From Arthrobacter livingstonensis (GTDB taxonomy: Bacteria; Actinomycetota; Actinomycetes; Actinomycetales; Micrococcaceae): a stretch of 64,000 nucleotides of DNA. Numbering within the stretch: the first letter of the stretch is position 1; each line of letters starts with the position of its first letter. Location: positions 1-64,000 of the forward strand of contig NZ_QJVD01000007.1 in the NCBI RefSeq assembly GCF_003219815.1, in the 5' to 3' direction. Positions 51,988-61,671 of this stretch are shown here, one piece after another. Under the pieces are notes generated by a model. The model was not told the DNA's origin, did not search any database, and saw nothing but the letters and a program-made list of their open reading frames with translations. A program made the position numbers and the translations under genes.

Positions 51988-53484
51988 CTAGACGGCGTCC
52001 GAGTTGACGTCGACGTCAGAGAGCTTCCCCGTCTTCAGGGCTTCGATGGCCTTGCGCACACCTTCACCGTAGGCCGGATCGGCCTGGGTGCAGTTGTAGA
52101 TGTGGCGCTCGATGGTGGCCTCGGAGGCCCCGTCGATCGCGCGTGCGGTGTTCTCGAAGAGCACCTGGCGCTGCTCCTGAGTCATCTTCTCGCGGAACAG
52201 GATGCCGGGCTGCTCAAAGTAGTTGGCATCGTCTTCGCGGTAGTTGAAACGGTCGGCAACGGCGCCAACGGCCTGTGCCGGATCGGCATAGGCAGGCTGC
52301 TCGGGCCAGCGGCCGTAGGAGTTCGGCTCGATGCCGGGGGTGCGGCCCTGATTGCCGTCAACGCGCCCCTGGCCGTCACGGTGGTACGTGTTGGACGGGT
52401 TCTTCGGAGCGTTCACCGGGATCTGGTGGTGGTTCACACCGAGGCGGTAGCGCTGGGCGTCGCCGTAGGAGAACAGGCGGCCCTGGAGCATGCGGTCCGG
52501 AGAGAAGCTGATGCCCGGCACTACGTTGGCCGGCGCGAATGCCGCCTGCTCGACGTCGGCATGGTAGTTCTCAGGGTTGCGGTTCAGTTCCCATTCGCCA
52601 ACCTCGATCAGCGGGTAGTCCTCCTTGGACCAGACCTTGGTGAGGTCAAAGGGGTGGTACTTGTAGCTGTCCGCGTCGGCCTCGGGCATGATCTGAACCA
52701 TGAGCTTCCACTTCGGGAAGTCGCCGTTCTCGATCGAATCGAAGAGATCACGCTGGTGTGACTCGCGGTCGGAGCCCACCAGTGCGCCGGCTTCTTCGTC
52801 GGTCAGGTTCTTGATGCCTTGCTGCGTGCGGTGGTGGAACTTGACCCAAAACCGCTCGCCGTCGGCGTTGATCAGGCTGAAGGTGTGCGAGCCGAAGCCG
52901 TGCATGTGGCGGTAGCTGGCCGGGATGCCGCGGTCGGACATGACGATCGTGACCTGGTGCAGGGACTCCGGGAGGTGGGTCCAGAAATCCCAGTTGTTCT
53001 CGGCGCTGCGCAGGTTGGTGCGCGGGTCACGCTTGACGGCGCGGTTGAGGTCGGGGAACTTCAGCGGGTCGCGGAAGAAGAACACGGGCGTGTTGTTGCC
53101 CACGAGGTCCCAGTTACCTTCATCGGTGTAGAACTTCAGCGAGAAACCGCGGATGTCGCGCTCGGCGTCGGCAGCGCCGCGTTCCCCGGCGACGGTGGAG
53201 AAGCGGGCAAACATTTCCGTCTTCTTGCCAACCTCGGAGAAGATCTTCGCCTTGGAGTACTTGGAGATGTCATTGGTGACCGTGAAGGTGCCGAAAGCTC
53301 CGGAGCCCTTGGCGTGCATCCGCCGCTCGGGGATGACCTCTCGGCTAAAATGGGCCAGCTTCTCCAGGAACCAAACGTCCTGCAACAGCATGGGACCGCG
53401 CGGTCCGGCCGTGAGGCTGTCCTGGTTGTTGGCGACAGGCGCGCCTGCGGCCGTGGTCAGCGGCGAGGTGTTCTCGATAGTCAT
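51988..53484 (-). CDS. katA: Monofunctional haem catalase
   Basis: A 498-residue small-subunit (clade 3 size) catalase that converts hydrogen peroxide to water and oxygen. The catalytic His near 57 is in [24 protein letters not shown] near 119 is conserved, and the proximal haem Tyr is in [14 protein letters not shown] near 340. It starts two bases after the furA stop, so the regulator and catalase are co-transcribed and induced together by peroxide. Confidence 0.95.
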   Translation of the reverse strand: MTIENTSPLTTAAGAPVANNQDSLTAGPRGPMLLQDVWFLEKLAHFSREVIPERRMHAKGSGAFGTFTVTNDISKYSKAKIFSEVGKKTEMFARFSTVAGERGAADAERDIRGFSLKFYTDEGNWDLVGNNTPVFFFRDPLKFPDLNRAVKRDPRTNLRSAENNWDFWTHLPESLHQVTIVMSDRGIPASYRHMHGFGSHTFSLINADGERFWVKFHHRTQQGIKNLTDEEAGALVGSDRESHQRDLFDSIENGDFPKWKLMVQIMPEADADSYKYHPFDLTKVWSKEDYPLIEVGEWELNRNPENYHADVEQAAFAPANVVPGISFSPDRMLQGRLFSYGDAQRYRLGVNHHQIPVNAPKNPSNTYHRDGQGRVDGNQGRTPGIEPNSYGRWPEQPAYADPAQAVGAVADRFNYREDDANYFEQPGILFREKMTQEQRQVLFENTARAIDGASEATIERHIYNCTQADPAYGEGVRKAIEALKTGKLSDVDVNSDAV

Positions 53485-53486
53485 CT

Positions 53487-53960
53487 TTACTTATCGCTCC
53501 TAGTCATAATCAAACTTTGTTCATTCAGAAGTCTTGTGGTGGCACAGTCCGGGCAGGTGCCCCAGTAGATGACCTCGGCCTCGTCAATCGTGAAGCCATG
53601 GTCATTGGAGGCATGGAGGCACGGTGCTTCGCCAACGGCACAGTCGACGTCGGCGATGTCACCGCAGCTGCGGCAGATCACGTGATGGTGATTGTCGCCC
53701 ACCCGGACCTCGAAGCGTGCCGGTGAGCCCGAAGGCTCGATCCGGCGCACGAGGCCGGCTTCGCTCAGCGCCGCCAGGACGTCATAGACGGCCTGTTTGG
53801 AGACGCTGCCGAGTACATTCCTGACCGCCCCAATGATGGTGTCGGCATCGGCATGCGGGTGGGAACGGACTGCTTCCAGCACAGCAACCCGCGGAGCAGT
53901 CACGCGCAGCGCGGCTGCTCGCAACATTTCCTCGGGATTGTGCACTTTGTCCATGGCCAT
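53487..53960 (-). CDS. Fur-family peroxide-responsive regulator (FurA/CatR/PerR-like)
   Basis: A 157-residue winged-helix metalloregulator. The DNA-binding part is [15 protein letters not shown] and [17 protein letters not shown]. The metal region has [19 protein letters not shown] with two CxxC pairs (ICRSC and CPDC) for structural zinc and His ligands for the sensing metal. It should repress katA and itself until peroxide oxidises it. The start is ATG 53960 or ATG 53954; GAAAGAG upstream fits the second slightly better. Confidence 0.92.
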   Translation of the reverse strand: MAMDKVHNPEEMLRAAALRVTAPRVAVLEAVRSHPHADADTIIGAVRNVLGSVSKQAVYDVLAALSEAGLVRRIEPSGSPARFEVRVGDNHHHVICRSCGDIADVDCAVGEAPCLHASNDHGFTIDEAEVIYWGTCPDCATTRLLNEQSLIMTRSDK

Positions 53961-54097
53961 ACTCTTTCATGCTTTCTGGACTCAGTCCAGTAAAGCTCGT
54001 CCCGGCGCGTCCTCCACAAGCGGCCCCACAACATCCCTTGTCCACTTCTTCCCTGGCCCCCTGTTGAGCTCCCGGGGATCTACGTAGGCTCCTTTTC

Positions 54098-54733
54098 ATG
54101 GAAACTTTTACCGGCATCCCCACGGCGGCGAGCGATTTTTACGCCGAACTCGAAGACAACAACAACCGCGACTGGTGGCTGGCACACAAGGATACCTACG
54201 ACGCCGTTGTCAGGGTGCCGCTGGAAAGCCTCCTTGCGGAGCTGGCTCCGGTCTTTGGCCCGGCCAAGCTGTTCCGGCCGTACCGGGACGTGCGTTTTTC
54301 ACCGGACAAGTCGCCCTACAAGACCGTTCAGGGGGCATTTGCCTCCAACTATGAGGGAGTCGGGTTCTACCTTCAGGTCAGTGCCGACGGCCTGCTGGTG
54401 GGTGGCGGCTTCCACTCCAGCTCAGCGGCGCACCTGGCCCGCTACCGGACGGCCGTGGATGCACCCGTCAGCGGCGCGGCCCTGGCGAAGGCGGCGGCTG
54501 CACTGTCGGAGTCCGGGTTTGGCGTCGAGGGTCAAAAACTCAAGACAGTGCCGCGCGGCTTTCCCAGGGACCACCCGCGCGCCGAGCTTCTCAAGCACAA
54601 GACCCTCAGTGCTTCACTGCTTGTGGGACTGCCGGACTGGATGGACACGGCCAGCGCCAGGGAGGAGGTGGCCAGGCACTGGGAGCAGCTGCGCCCGCTC
54701 GTCGACTGGGTCATCCGCTACGCGGCGCCCTAA
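54098..54733 (+). CDS. DUF2461 (TIGR02453) family protein
   Basis: A 211-residue protein matching DUF2461: DFYAELEDNNNRDWWLAHKDTYD near the N-terminus, FRPYRDVRFSPDKSPYKTVQGA near 64-85, and LKTVPRGFPRDHPRAELLKHK near 148-168. The family is widespread and its function is unknown. TAGGCT lies seven bases before ATG 54098 with no Shine-Dalgarno, so it is probably leaderless. It is divergent from furA-katA and followed by repeat copy C. Confidence 0.9.
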   Translation: METFTGIPTAASDFYAELEDNNNRDWWLAHKDTYDAVVRVPLESLLAELAPVFGPAKLFRPYRDVRFSPDKSPYKTVQGAFASNYEGVGFYLQVSADGLLVGGGFHSSSAAHLARYRTAVDAPVSGAALAKAAAALSESGFGVEGQKLKTVPRGFPRDHPRAELLKHKTLSASLLVGLPDWMDTASAREEVARHWEQLRPLVDWVIRYAAP

Positions 54734-54782
54734 AGGTGGCGGACCGAGGCTCGGTCCGTTGGCAGATCGACATTCCCTCGGT

Positions 54783-54904
54783 TGGGCCCACGAGCGCGAG
54801 GGACCCGCTGCGAGCTTGCGAGCAGTGGGAGCGCTTGGGGACTATCCGATTGACGGCCGCGAGCGGTTTTACAGTCTCCTTGACGCGACCTACGGAAACA
54901 CCGG
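54783..54904 (+). repeat. Dispersed repeat family 1, copy C
   Basis: TGGGCCCACGAGCGCGAGGG, then CCCGCTGCGAGCTTGCGAGC, AGTGGGAGCGCTTGGGGAC and a further block CTCCTTGACGCGACCTACGG that also occurs with copy D. The unit is therefore at least 120 bases long. It fills the gap between the DUF2461 and MpaB-like genes. Confidence 0.8.
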
Positions 54905-54927
54905 ATCCGCCGCCTCGATGACCAGCC

Positions 54928-55710
54928 TCACCCAAGGCTCCTGAGGTAGTGGCGCATCGGGGCGTGACGGATCTTGGCCGGGGTGATTCGGACCAGGACT
55001 GACGCGGCCCGGAAGGTTGCCGCCAGGGCCTTGTCCTGTCGCGGGGACCAGTGAAAGCCATACAACTCCCGCACGGAAGGGGGAAGGAGTCCTTTTGTCA
55101 AAAACCTGGCCGTGGGCATCAGCGCCCTGATCCACACAGGGGCGTTTTGGGCAGCCAACAAGTCCCGCGCCACGGCCCTGATGGTGTCGTCGACATGCAG
55201 TTGCCCCAGTTGCCGGTTCCAGTAGTCGGCGAAGTCGGCGCGCGTGGACGGCCACAGTTCCGCCGGCATGCCGAGGGCTGTCCCCAACACGCCATACTGG
55301 CGGTGGATGGTGTTTGCGGCGTCCGGAGCCAACGCCGGGAACACGGCGCTGTACGTTTGCATGGCTGAGTCATAGAGGGTGGCGGCCACCCACAATTGGA
55401 GGGCCGGGTCCGCCGCATCATAAGCCGGATGCCCTGGTCCCGACCCACCCTTGACCGGCAGATGCGCCCGCTGGACGCTGGACTTCGCCAGCTTCTGCTG
55501 GGCGGGGGTTCCATTGGTCAGCGCGTAGACGTAGCTGAGTGTTGCGTGCAGCCGCTTGAGCGGGTCGGCGGCAAAGTCCGAGTGCCGGGCCACACCGTGG
55601 CCAACGGCAGGGTTGGCCAGCTGCAGCAGCACGGCCCGCCCGGCCCCGGCCAGCAGGACGGACTCCGGAGCCATGTCCGCAAGGTCTGCCGCGGCCCGGC
55701 TGGGGCGCAT
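54928..55710 (-). CDS. DUF2236 / MpaB-like oxygenase-family protein
   Basis: A 260-residue protein of the DUF2236 family, to which rubber oxygenase and the mycophenolic acid oxygenase MpaB belong. Visible family blocks are LANPAVGHGVARHSDF near 36-51, RLHATLSYVYALTNG near 58-72, and the haem or metal His candidates in AYDAADPALQLWVAATLYDS near 98-117. The reaction here is unknown. ATG 55710 is two bases after the permease stop, so the two are co-transcribed. Confidence 0.84.
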   Translation of the reverse strand: MRPSRAAADLADMAPESVLLAGAGRAVLLQLANPAVGHGVARHSDFAADPLKRLHATLSYVYALTNGTPAQQKLAKSSVQRAHLPVKGGSGPGHPAYDAADPALQLWVAATLYDSAMQTYSAVFPALAPDAANTIHRQYGVLGTALGMPAELWPSTRADFADYWNRQLGQLHVDDTIRAVARDLLAAQNAPVWIRALMPTARFLTKGLLPPSVRELYGFHWSPRQDKALAATFRAASVLVRITPAKIRHAPMRHYLRSLG

Positions 55711-55712
55711 GG

Positions 55713-57224
55713 CTAGCCGCGCAGCCCGGCCGGGACGGTCCCGGCGATGCCCGCTGCAACTTCGCGGCGCAGGCGTGAATTCCAATGCCCGTAGGAGAAG
55801 TAAAAGACCAGTCCCACGGCCACCCAGATGGCAAAGAACACCCAAGTGACGGTGGCCAGGTTGAACATCAGGTAGATGCACAGCAGGGCGGACAGCACGG
55901 GGATCACCGGGCCGAGGGGCACCCGGAACGACGGCTTGAGGTCCGGCCGCTTGTGGCGCAGCACCAGGATGCCGATGCTGACCATCACAAACGCGCTCAG
56001 CGTGCCGATGTTGATCATTTCGCTGAGCAGTTCCACCGGTGTGAAGCCTGCCAGTGCCGCAACGACGGCGCCGCACAGGATCTGCGTTCGTGCCGGCGTG
56101 CCATGCTTGTCCGACGTCCGGCTAAGTGCCCGCGGGAGCATGCCGTCCCGGCTCATGGCCATGCTGACCCGGGCCAGGCCCATGAGCAGCACCATGATGA
56201 CGGTGGTCAGGCCGATGAGCGAACCCAGCGAAATGACGACAACGGCCCAGTCCGCACCCACCAGGTGGAAGGCCGAAGCCAGTGACGGTTCCGCCTCGGC
56301 GGCCAGGTCCTTGTAGGACACCATGCCGGTGACCACCAGGGTGACCAGGATGTACAGGACGGTCACCACTGCCAGGCCGGCAAAGATGCCGCGCGGCAGC
56401 GTCTTGGCGGGGTTCTTGACCTCCTCGGCGCTGGTGGCCACCACGTCAAAGCCGATGAAGGCGAAGAACACCAGTGCGGCGCCGGAGATAATGCCCGTGA
56501 AGCCGTACATGGCCGGGGTGGCTCCGGTCAGGAACGACAGGAACGGCTGGGTGGCCCACGAGGTGTCTGTGGCCTGGGCCGGTTCGGAGGTCGGCACGAA
56601 GGGGGCGAAGTTGCTTGCCTTGACGAAAAAGAACCCGACGACGATCACGAACAGCACTATCGCAATCTTGATCATGGTGAACACGTTGTTGATGCGGGCG
56701 GACAATTTGGTGCCCAGGACCAGCACCACCGTGAATGCGGCCACCACCACCAGCGGTCCCCAGTACACGGTCAGGCCCAGCAGCGGGAAATTCGACGGGA
56801 CGTTGATGTGCACAACTTCCAGAAAGTTGCTCAGGTACACGCCCCAGTATTTGGCGATCACCGAGGCCGCCATCAAAAGCTCCAGGATCAGGTTCCAGCC
56901 GATGATCCAGGCCAGCAGCTCGCCCATGGTGGCGTAGGTGAACACATAGGCGCTGCCCGTGACGGGGATGGCCGTGGCAAATTCGGCGTAGCACATGACG
57001 GCCAGCGCACAGGTGACGGCGGCCAGGACAAACGAAATGGTGACCGCGGGTCCGGCATAGCTGGCGGCTGCCTTGGCGCCCACGGAGAAGATGCCCGCGC
57101 CGACGGCGACGGCAACGCCCATGATCATCAGATCCCAGGTGTTCAGGGACCGTTTCAGCGTGTGGCCGGGCTCAACGGCGTCGGCCAGGGAACGTTCAAT
57201 GGATTTAGTGCGGAACAAGTTCAT
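55713..57224 (-). CDS. APC-family amino acid permease
   Basis: A 503-residue permease with 12 or more membrane helices, of the cationic amino acid transporter (CAT/YfnA-like) branch. LGVAVAVGAGIF-type first helix (MGVAVAVGAGIFSVG near 35-49) and FFAFIGFDVVATSAEEVKNP near 233-252 are family signatures. It imports an amino acid with H+. An MpaB-like gene follows two bases later. Confidence 0.9.
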   Translation of the reverse strand: MNLFRTKSIERSLADAVEPGHTLKRSLNTWDLMIMGVAVAVGAGIFSVGAKAAASYAGPAVTISFVLAAVTCALAVMCYAEFATAIPVTGSAYVFTYATMGELLAWIIGWNLILELLMAASVIAKYWGVYLSNFLEVVHINVPSNFPLLGLTVYWGPLVVVAAFTVVLVLGTKLSARINNVFTMIKIAIVLFVIVVGFFFVKASNFAPFVPTSEPAQATDTSWATQPFLSFLTGATPAMYGFTGIISGAALVFFAFIGFDVVATSAEEVKNPAKTLPRGIFAGLAVVTVLYILVTLVVTGMVSYKDLAAEAEPSLASAFHLVGADWAVVVISLGSLIGLTTVIMVLLMGLARVSMAMSRDGMLPRALSRTSDKHGTPARTQILCGAVVAALAGFTPVELLSEMINIGTLSAFVMVSIGILVLRHKRPDLKPSFRVPLGPVIPVLSALLCIYLMFNLATVTWVFFAIWVAVGLVFYFSYGHWNSRLRREVAAGIAGTVPAGLRG

Positions 57225-57365
57225 GGAAAATCGCTTAATCTTCAGGTTTTTTGAACCCCTCGACTTTACCGAGGCGCTATCAGATCAAAGGAATTCCGGA
57301 TATTTTATCTCACCATTTGAGACAGCAGTTACCGCATCGTGCGTCATGGACGCGTGCCGGCAGCG

Positions 57366-58781
57366 CTACTTATTGGAAATATTGACCATCTGTCCGCGGT
57401 CCACAACCTTGACGCGCTCGCGGACCACCTCAATGCCCGGCTCCGGCACATACGTGGCACCCAGGTGCTGTTCATGGGTGTCGAGCTTGTTCCAACCCTC
57501 CCAGGTGGTGTACTCCACGCCACGGGATTCGAGCAGTTCCACAATCCCATGCTCGCCGGGGTGTTCGGCCACGGGCAGGCCGGCGCGATCCTCCAGAAGG
57601 CAGCCGATGGTCTCCAGCGCGTCGCCCTTGGTGCTGCCGATCAGGCCCACCGGCCCGCGCTTGATCCAGCCCGTCGCGTACAGGCCCGGCACAGGGGCGC
57701 CGTCGTGCCCAAGGACGCGCCCGCCGTCGTTTGGGATCACGCCGTGCTTGGCGTCAAAGTCCACTTCGGGGAGCTCGGAGCCGAAATAGCCCACGGCCCT
57801 GTAGACGGCTTGGACGGGGTACTGAACGAACTCGCCGGTACCCCGGGCGTTGCCCGTGCCGTCGAGCTCATTGCGTTCAAACTTGATTGCGGAGACGCTG
57901 CCGTCGGTGCCAATGATTTCCACGGGCGTGTGCAGGAAGTGCAGGTGCAGGCGGCGCGACGCCGGGACTCTGGTTTCGTCGTGTTCCTCGGCCAGCCAAT
58001 TGGTGAACGTCTTCACGATCGTTTTGACCTGGTTGTTGGTTCTGATGGCGGCGTCGGAAGCCTCGTCGAAATCGAAGTCCTCGTCGTAGAGGATAATGTC
58101 CACGTCGCGGGAATGCGAAAGTTCGCGCAGCTCCAGCGGTGTGAACTTCACCTGGGCGGGGCCCCGGCGGCCAAAAATGTGCACATCCGTGACCGGGGAC
58201 GCCTTCAATCCTTCGTAGACGTTGTCCGGGATCTCCGTGACAAGGAGGTCCTCGGCGTGCTTAGACAGCACCCGGGCCACATCGAGGGCCACGTTACCGT
58301 TGCCGATGACGGCGATTTCCTTCGCCGTCAGCGGCCATTCGCGGGACACATCCGGGTGGCCGTCGTACCAGGACACGAATTCCGCGCCGCCGTAGGAGCC
58401 GTCAAGTTCGACCCCGGGGATGCTCAGCTGCGCATCCTTGACCGCTCCGGTGGCAAAGATGACGGCGTCGTAAAAGGAGCGGATGTCACGCAGCGAGAGA
58501 TCCCGGCCGTAGGTGACGTTGCCAAAGAAGCGGATGTCGCCGCGGTCCAGCACCTTGTGAAGTGCGTTCACAATGCCCTTGATCCGGGGATGGTCAGGGG
58601 CCACGCCATAGCGGATCAGTCCGTACGGCGCGGGGTGCGACTCAAAAATGTCAATGCTGACCTCAACGTCCCCGCCAGCCACTTCCTGCGACTTCGTCAA
58701 GATGTCTGCGGCGTAGACACCGGCCGGCCCGGAGCCAACAATGGCAACGCGGAACGGGCGGGCGGTTGTCGAACTAGACAA
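57366..58781 (-). CDS. Ferredoxin/adrenodoxin-NADP reductase (FprA type)
   Basis: A 471-residue flavoprotein passing electrons between NADPH and ferredoxin, possibly serving cytochrome P450s. The FAD loop is VAIVGSGPAGVYAADIL near 11-27, HPAPYGLIRYGVAPDHP near 48-64 is the FprA/adrenodoxin reductase signature, and the NADP loop is AVIGNGNVALDVARVL near 158-173. The frame is open to 58922. TTG 58781 has GGAAGGA seven bases before it and gives the usual N-terminus. Confidence 0.9.
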   Translation of the reverse strand: MSSSTTARPFRVAIVGSGPAGVYAADILTKSQEVAGGDVEVSIDIFESHPAPYGLIRYGVAPDHPRIKGIVNALHKVLDRGDIRFFGNVTYGRDLSLRDIRSFYDAVIFATGAVKDAQLSIPGVELDGSYGGAEFVSWYDGHPDVSREWPLTAKEIAVIGNGNVALDVARVLSKHAEDLLVTEIPDNVYEGLKASPVTDVHIFGRRGPAQVKFTPLELRELSHSRDVDIILYDEDFDFDEASDAAIRTNNQVKTIVKTFTNWLAEEHDETRVPASRRLHLHFLHTPVEIIGTDGSVSAIKFERNELDGTGNARGTGEFVQYPVQAVYRAVGYFGSELPEVDFDAKHGVIPNDGGRVLGHDGAPVPGLYATGWIKRGPVGLIGSTKGDALETIGCLLEDRAGLPVAEHPGEHGIVELLESRGVEYTTWEGWNKLDTHEQHLGATYVPEPGIEVVRERVKVVDRGQMVNISNK

Positions 58782-59011
58782 GAAGAGGTCCTTCCGAACT
58801 GTGGATCGCGGCACCACGATTAAGCGGGGCCACGGCGAAAACACCTGGTGGGTGCTACTTTTCCAGTCTAAGTGCCCAAGCCCGGAGCAGGTAAGGGGCG
58901 CCGGCGGAACGTGACCAACCACTCAGGGCTCCCCGGTTCGGGCGACCTTCAGTCCAACAACACCCCAAGTGGCCATGGAATATTGGGCCCGTCCATGCTG
59001 TTATTGGCCTT

Positions 59012-59986
59012 GTGTCGACTAGCAAACCCTCAACAGCGCCCCCTTCCCCGCCCAGCAGCAAACCGGCGCGTCCGGCCCGGACCGAGACTGCCACCGGCAT
59101 GTTCTTTGGGTTCGGTGCCTACGGCCTGTGGGGCCTGCTGCCCCTTTTCTTCGTTTTGCTCATGCCGGCCGGCAGCGTGGAGATCGTCGCCAACCGGATT
59201 GTCTGGTCGGTCGTCTTTTGCGTCCTGATCATTACCGTCACGCGCGGCTGGAACAAGATCGGCACGGCCGTGAGGAACGCGCGAGTCCTCGGCCCGCTGG
59301 CCATTGCCGGCGTGTTGATCGTCGTCAACTGGCTTACCTATGTTTTTGCCGTGACCCACGGCAACGCCATTGAAGCGTCGCTGGGCTATTTCATCAACCC
59401 GCTCGTCTCCGTGTTGCTGGGCGTGATTGTCCTGAAGGAAAAGCTGCGCCCGCTCCAGTGGGCGGCCGTCGGCGTGGGGTTCGTGGCCGTCGTCGTGCTG
59501 ACCATCAGCTACGGCAAGCTGCCGTGGATCGCGCTGGTGCTGGCCTTCAGCTTCGGCCTCTACGGCTTCGTGAAGAACCGGGTGGGCGGCAGGGTGGATG
59601 CCATCACCAGCCTGAGTGTGGAGACGGCCGTGCTTACCCCGTTTGCCATTGCGGCCATGGTGGTCATGGCGGTGCTGGGCCAGGCCACGCTGACCGGCCT
59701 GGGCGCCGGCCACTTCTGGCTGATGGTCTCCTCCGGCATTGTGACCGCCGTGCCGCTGCTGTTCTTTGGCGCCTCCGCCCGGCGCCTGCCCATGACCACC
59801 ATTGGCCTGCTGCAATATGTGGCTCCGCTGCTGCAGTTCGTGGTCGCCATCGTGTTCCTGGGCGAGCACATGGGGCTCGACCGCTGGATTGGTTTTGGAA
59901 TAGTGTGGCTGGCGTTGGTGATCCTGACGGCGGATTCACTGGTCCATTACCGGCACGCCTCGCGCCTGCGCCGGGCCGCCGCCTAG
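59012..59986 (+). CDS. rarD: RarD/EamA family transporter
   Basis: A 324-residue ten-helix drug/metabolite transporter of the RarD branch. Family motifs are GAYGLWGLLPLFFVLLMP near 35-52, ASLGYFINPLVSVLLGV near 122-138 (helix packing motif) and GLLQYVAPLLQF near 268-279. The substrate is unknown; the name derives from chloramphenicol sensitivity in E. coli. The start is GTG 59012. It lies 30 bases upstream of the flavoprotein gene on the same strand, possibly one operon. Confidence 0.9.
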   Translation: MSTSKPSTAPPSPPSSKPARPARTETATGMFFGFGAYGLWGLLPLFFVLLMPAGSVEIVANRIVWSVVFCVLIITVTRGWNKIGTAVRNARVLGPLAIAGVLIVVNWLTYVFAVTHGNAIEASLGYFINPLVSVLLGVIVLKEKLRPLQWAAVGVGFVAVVVLTISYGKLPWIALVLAFSFGLYGFVKNRVGGRVDAITSLSVETAVLTPFAIAAMVVMAVLGQATLTGLGAGHFWLMVSSGIVTAVPLLFFGASARRLPMTTIGLLQYVAPLLQFVVAIVFLGEHMGLDRWIGFGIVWLALVILTADSLVHYRHASRLRRAAA

Positions 59987-60016
59987 GATCCACTGTTCCA
60001 AACGAAAGGCACGCAC

Positions 60017-61399
60017 ATGGCTGTTGAGGAACTAGACCTGCTGGTGGTTGGCGGAGGCAAGGCCGGAAAGTCGCTGGCCATGGACATGGCCGCGGCCGGA
60101 CAGCGCGTGGCCATGGTGGAGCGCGGCATGATCGGCGGCACGTGCATCAATGTCGCCTGCATCCCCACGAAAACCCTCGTGAACAGCGCACGGCTGCTGT
60201 CCGTCACCCGCCGCGCGGGCGAATTTGGCATCACCGGCGCGGACTTCCCCGCCATCGACATCGACCTGCTGCGCGCCCGCAAGGAAGACGTGGTGGGCAC
60301 CATGGTGGCCGGCCAACGCAAGTCTTTCCTGGCCTCCGGCATGGACCTGGTGATCGGCCAGGCCCGCTTTATCGCCCCGCGCACGGTCGAGGTGACGGAC
60401 GACGCCGGCACCCGCCGCACGCTGCGGGGCACCAATGTTGTGGTCAATACGGGCATGGTCCCGTTTGTGCCGGACGTCCCGGGCCTGCGCGCAGCCGGGC
60501 CGCTGACGAGCACCACGATCCTTGCCCTGGCTTCCCTGCCGTCCAGCATTGTCATTGTGGGCGGCGGCTACATAGGCTGCGAATTTGCCTCGATGCTGTC
60601 CATCATGGGCGTGGCGGTGACGGTTGTTCAGCGCGGCGCGTCGCTGCTGCCGCGGGAGGATGCGGATGTTGCGGCCGCCGTCGCCGACGTTTTTGCCTCC
60701 GACGGCGTGGACGTCCGGTTGGGTGTCGGGGCGGCGTCGGTGGTGCGTGCGGCCGGCACCGTGGCCGTGAAATTGTCCGACGGCACCTCGGTCACCGCCG
60801 AGGAGATTCTGGTGGCCACGGGCCGAACGCCTGTCACGTCAGAGCTCGGGCTGGACGCGGCCGGCGTCGGGCTGACCGACCGCGGGACCGTCCAGGTAGA
60901 TGAGTTCCTGCGCGCCACTGCAGACGGCGTGTGGGCCGCCGGCGACGTTGCCGGATCGCCGCAGTTCACCCACGCATCGTGGAACGACTACCGGATCCTT
61001 AAAGCCAACCTAGCGGGTGGCTCCTGGAGCACCAAGGACCGGCTGATCCCCTACTGCGTATTCACGACCCCCGAGCTGGGGCGCGTGGGACTGTCCGAAG
61101 CGCAGGCCCGCGCCGCGGGCCACGAGATCCGCATCGCAAAAATGCCCGTCTCCGCCATCCCCCGCGCCCGGACCGTGGGCCAACTGGACGGATCCTGGAA
61201 GGCCGTGGTGGAACGCGGTACGGACAAGATTCTCGGAGTGTCCCTCCTCGGCCACGAGTCCAGCGAGGTGATCGCCGTGGTCCAGATGGCGATGCTTGGC
61301 GGTCTGCCCTATCAGCAAGTCCGCGACGCCGTCATAACCCACCCGACCATGGCAGAAGGTCTCCAGCTCCTCTTCAGCGACGCCTTCCTCGAGAAGTAA
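60017..61399 (+). CDS. Flavoprotein disulfide reductase (Lpd/mercuric-reductase-like)
   Basis: A 460-residue FAD/NAD(P) enzyme. FAD loop VVGGGKAGKSLAMDMA near 9-24, the redox-active disulfide in GGTCINVACIPTKTLV near 38-53 (two Cys four residues apart), NAD loop IVGGGYIGCEFASML near 177-191, and dimerisation domain near 335-460. The C-terminus ends VITHPTMAEGLQLLF with the catalytic His-Pro motif of the family. The true substrate is unknown. GAAAGG lies before ATG 60017. Confidence 0.9.
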   Translation: MAVEELDLLVVGGGKAGKSLAMDMAAAGQRVAMVERGMIGGTCINVACIPTKTLVNSARLLSVTRRAGEFGITGADFPAIDIDLLRARKEDVVGTMVAGQRKSFLASGMDLVIGQARFIAPRTVEVTDDAGTRRTLRGTNVVVNTGMVPFVPDVPGLRAAGPLTSTTILALASLPSSIVIVGGGYIGCEFASMLSIMGVAVTVVQRGASLLPREDADVAAAVADVFASDGVDVRLGVGAASVVRAAGTVAVKLSDGTSVTAEEILVATGRTPVTSELGLDAAGVGLTDRGTVQVDEFLRATADGVWAAGDVAGSPQFTHASWNDYRILKANLAGGSWSTKDRLIPYCVFTTPELGRVGLSEAQARAAGHEIRIAKMPVSAIPRARTVGQLDGSWKAVVERGTDKILGVSLLGHESSEVIAVVQMAMLGGLPYQQVRDAVITHPTMAEGLQLLFSDAFLEK

Positions 61400-61410
61400 G
61401 CGAGCCACCG

Positions 61411-61534
61411 GACGGCAGGCTGCGGAGCGGGACGAGCGGCTGGCAGCCCGGTGTTTTCGTAGGCGACGTCAAGGAGGCCGTCTCAGGCGGGACGGCGGAG
61501 CGGGATCAGTGGCTGGCGGTGGCATTTTTTGTAG
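61411..61534. repeat. Imperfect tandem duplication next to repeat copy D
   Basis: Two units of about 80 bases share GCGGAGCGGGA, GGCTGGC, TTTTCGTAGGCGACGTCA or TTTTTTGTAGGCGGCGTC, and GGAGGCC. The shared block is the same TTGACGCGACCTAC region found at the end of repeat copy C. Confidence 0.65.
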
Positions 61535-61642
61535 GCGGCGTCAGGGAGGCCGAGGCCGCCCGCGGCCGATTGGCCGGAAAGGCCCCAAGCGCTCCCACTG
61601 CTCGCAAGCTCGCAGCTGGTCCCTCGCGCTTGTGGGCCCAGC
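61535..61642 (-). repeat. Dispersed repeat family 1, copy D
   Basis: On the minus strand it reads TGGGCCCACAAGCGCGAGGG, CAGCTGCGAGCTTGCGAGCA and GTGGGAGCGCTTGGGGCC. It is the closest match to copy C. It occupies the gap between the flavoprotein and UspA genes, just past the UspA gene's end. Confidence 0.8.
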
Positions 61643-61671
61643 TGGAAAAATGCCAGCCCAGCCGCCCGGGC

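Noticed and set aside
51740-51991. Small gene of 83 codons on the plus strand
   Set aside because: It runs through the katA terminator, lacks a ribosome site and has no coding-type codon use.
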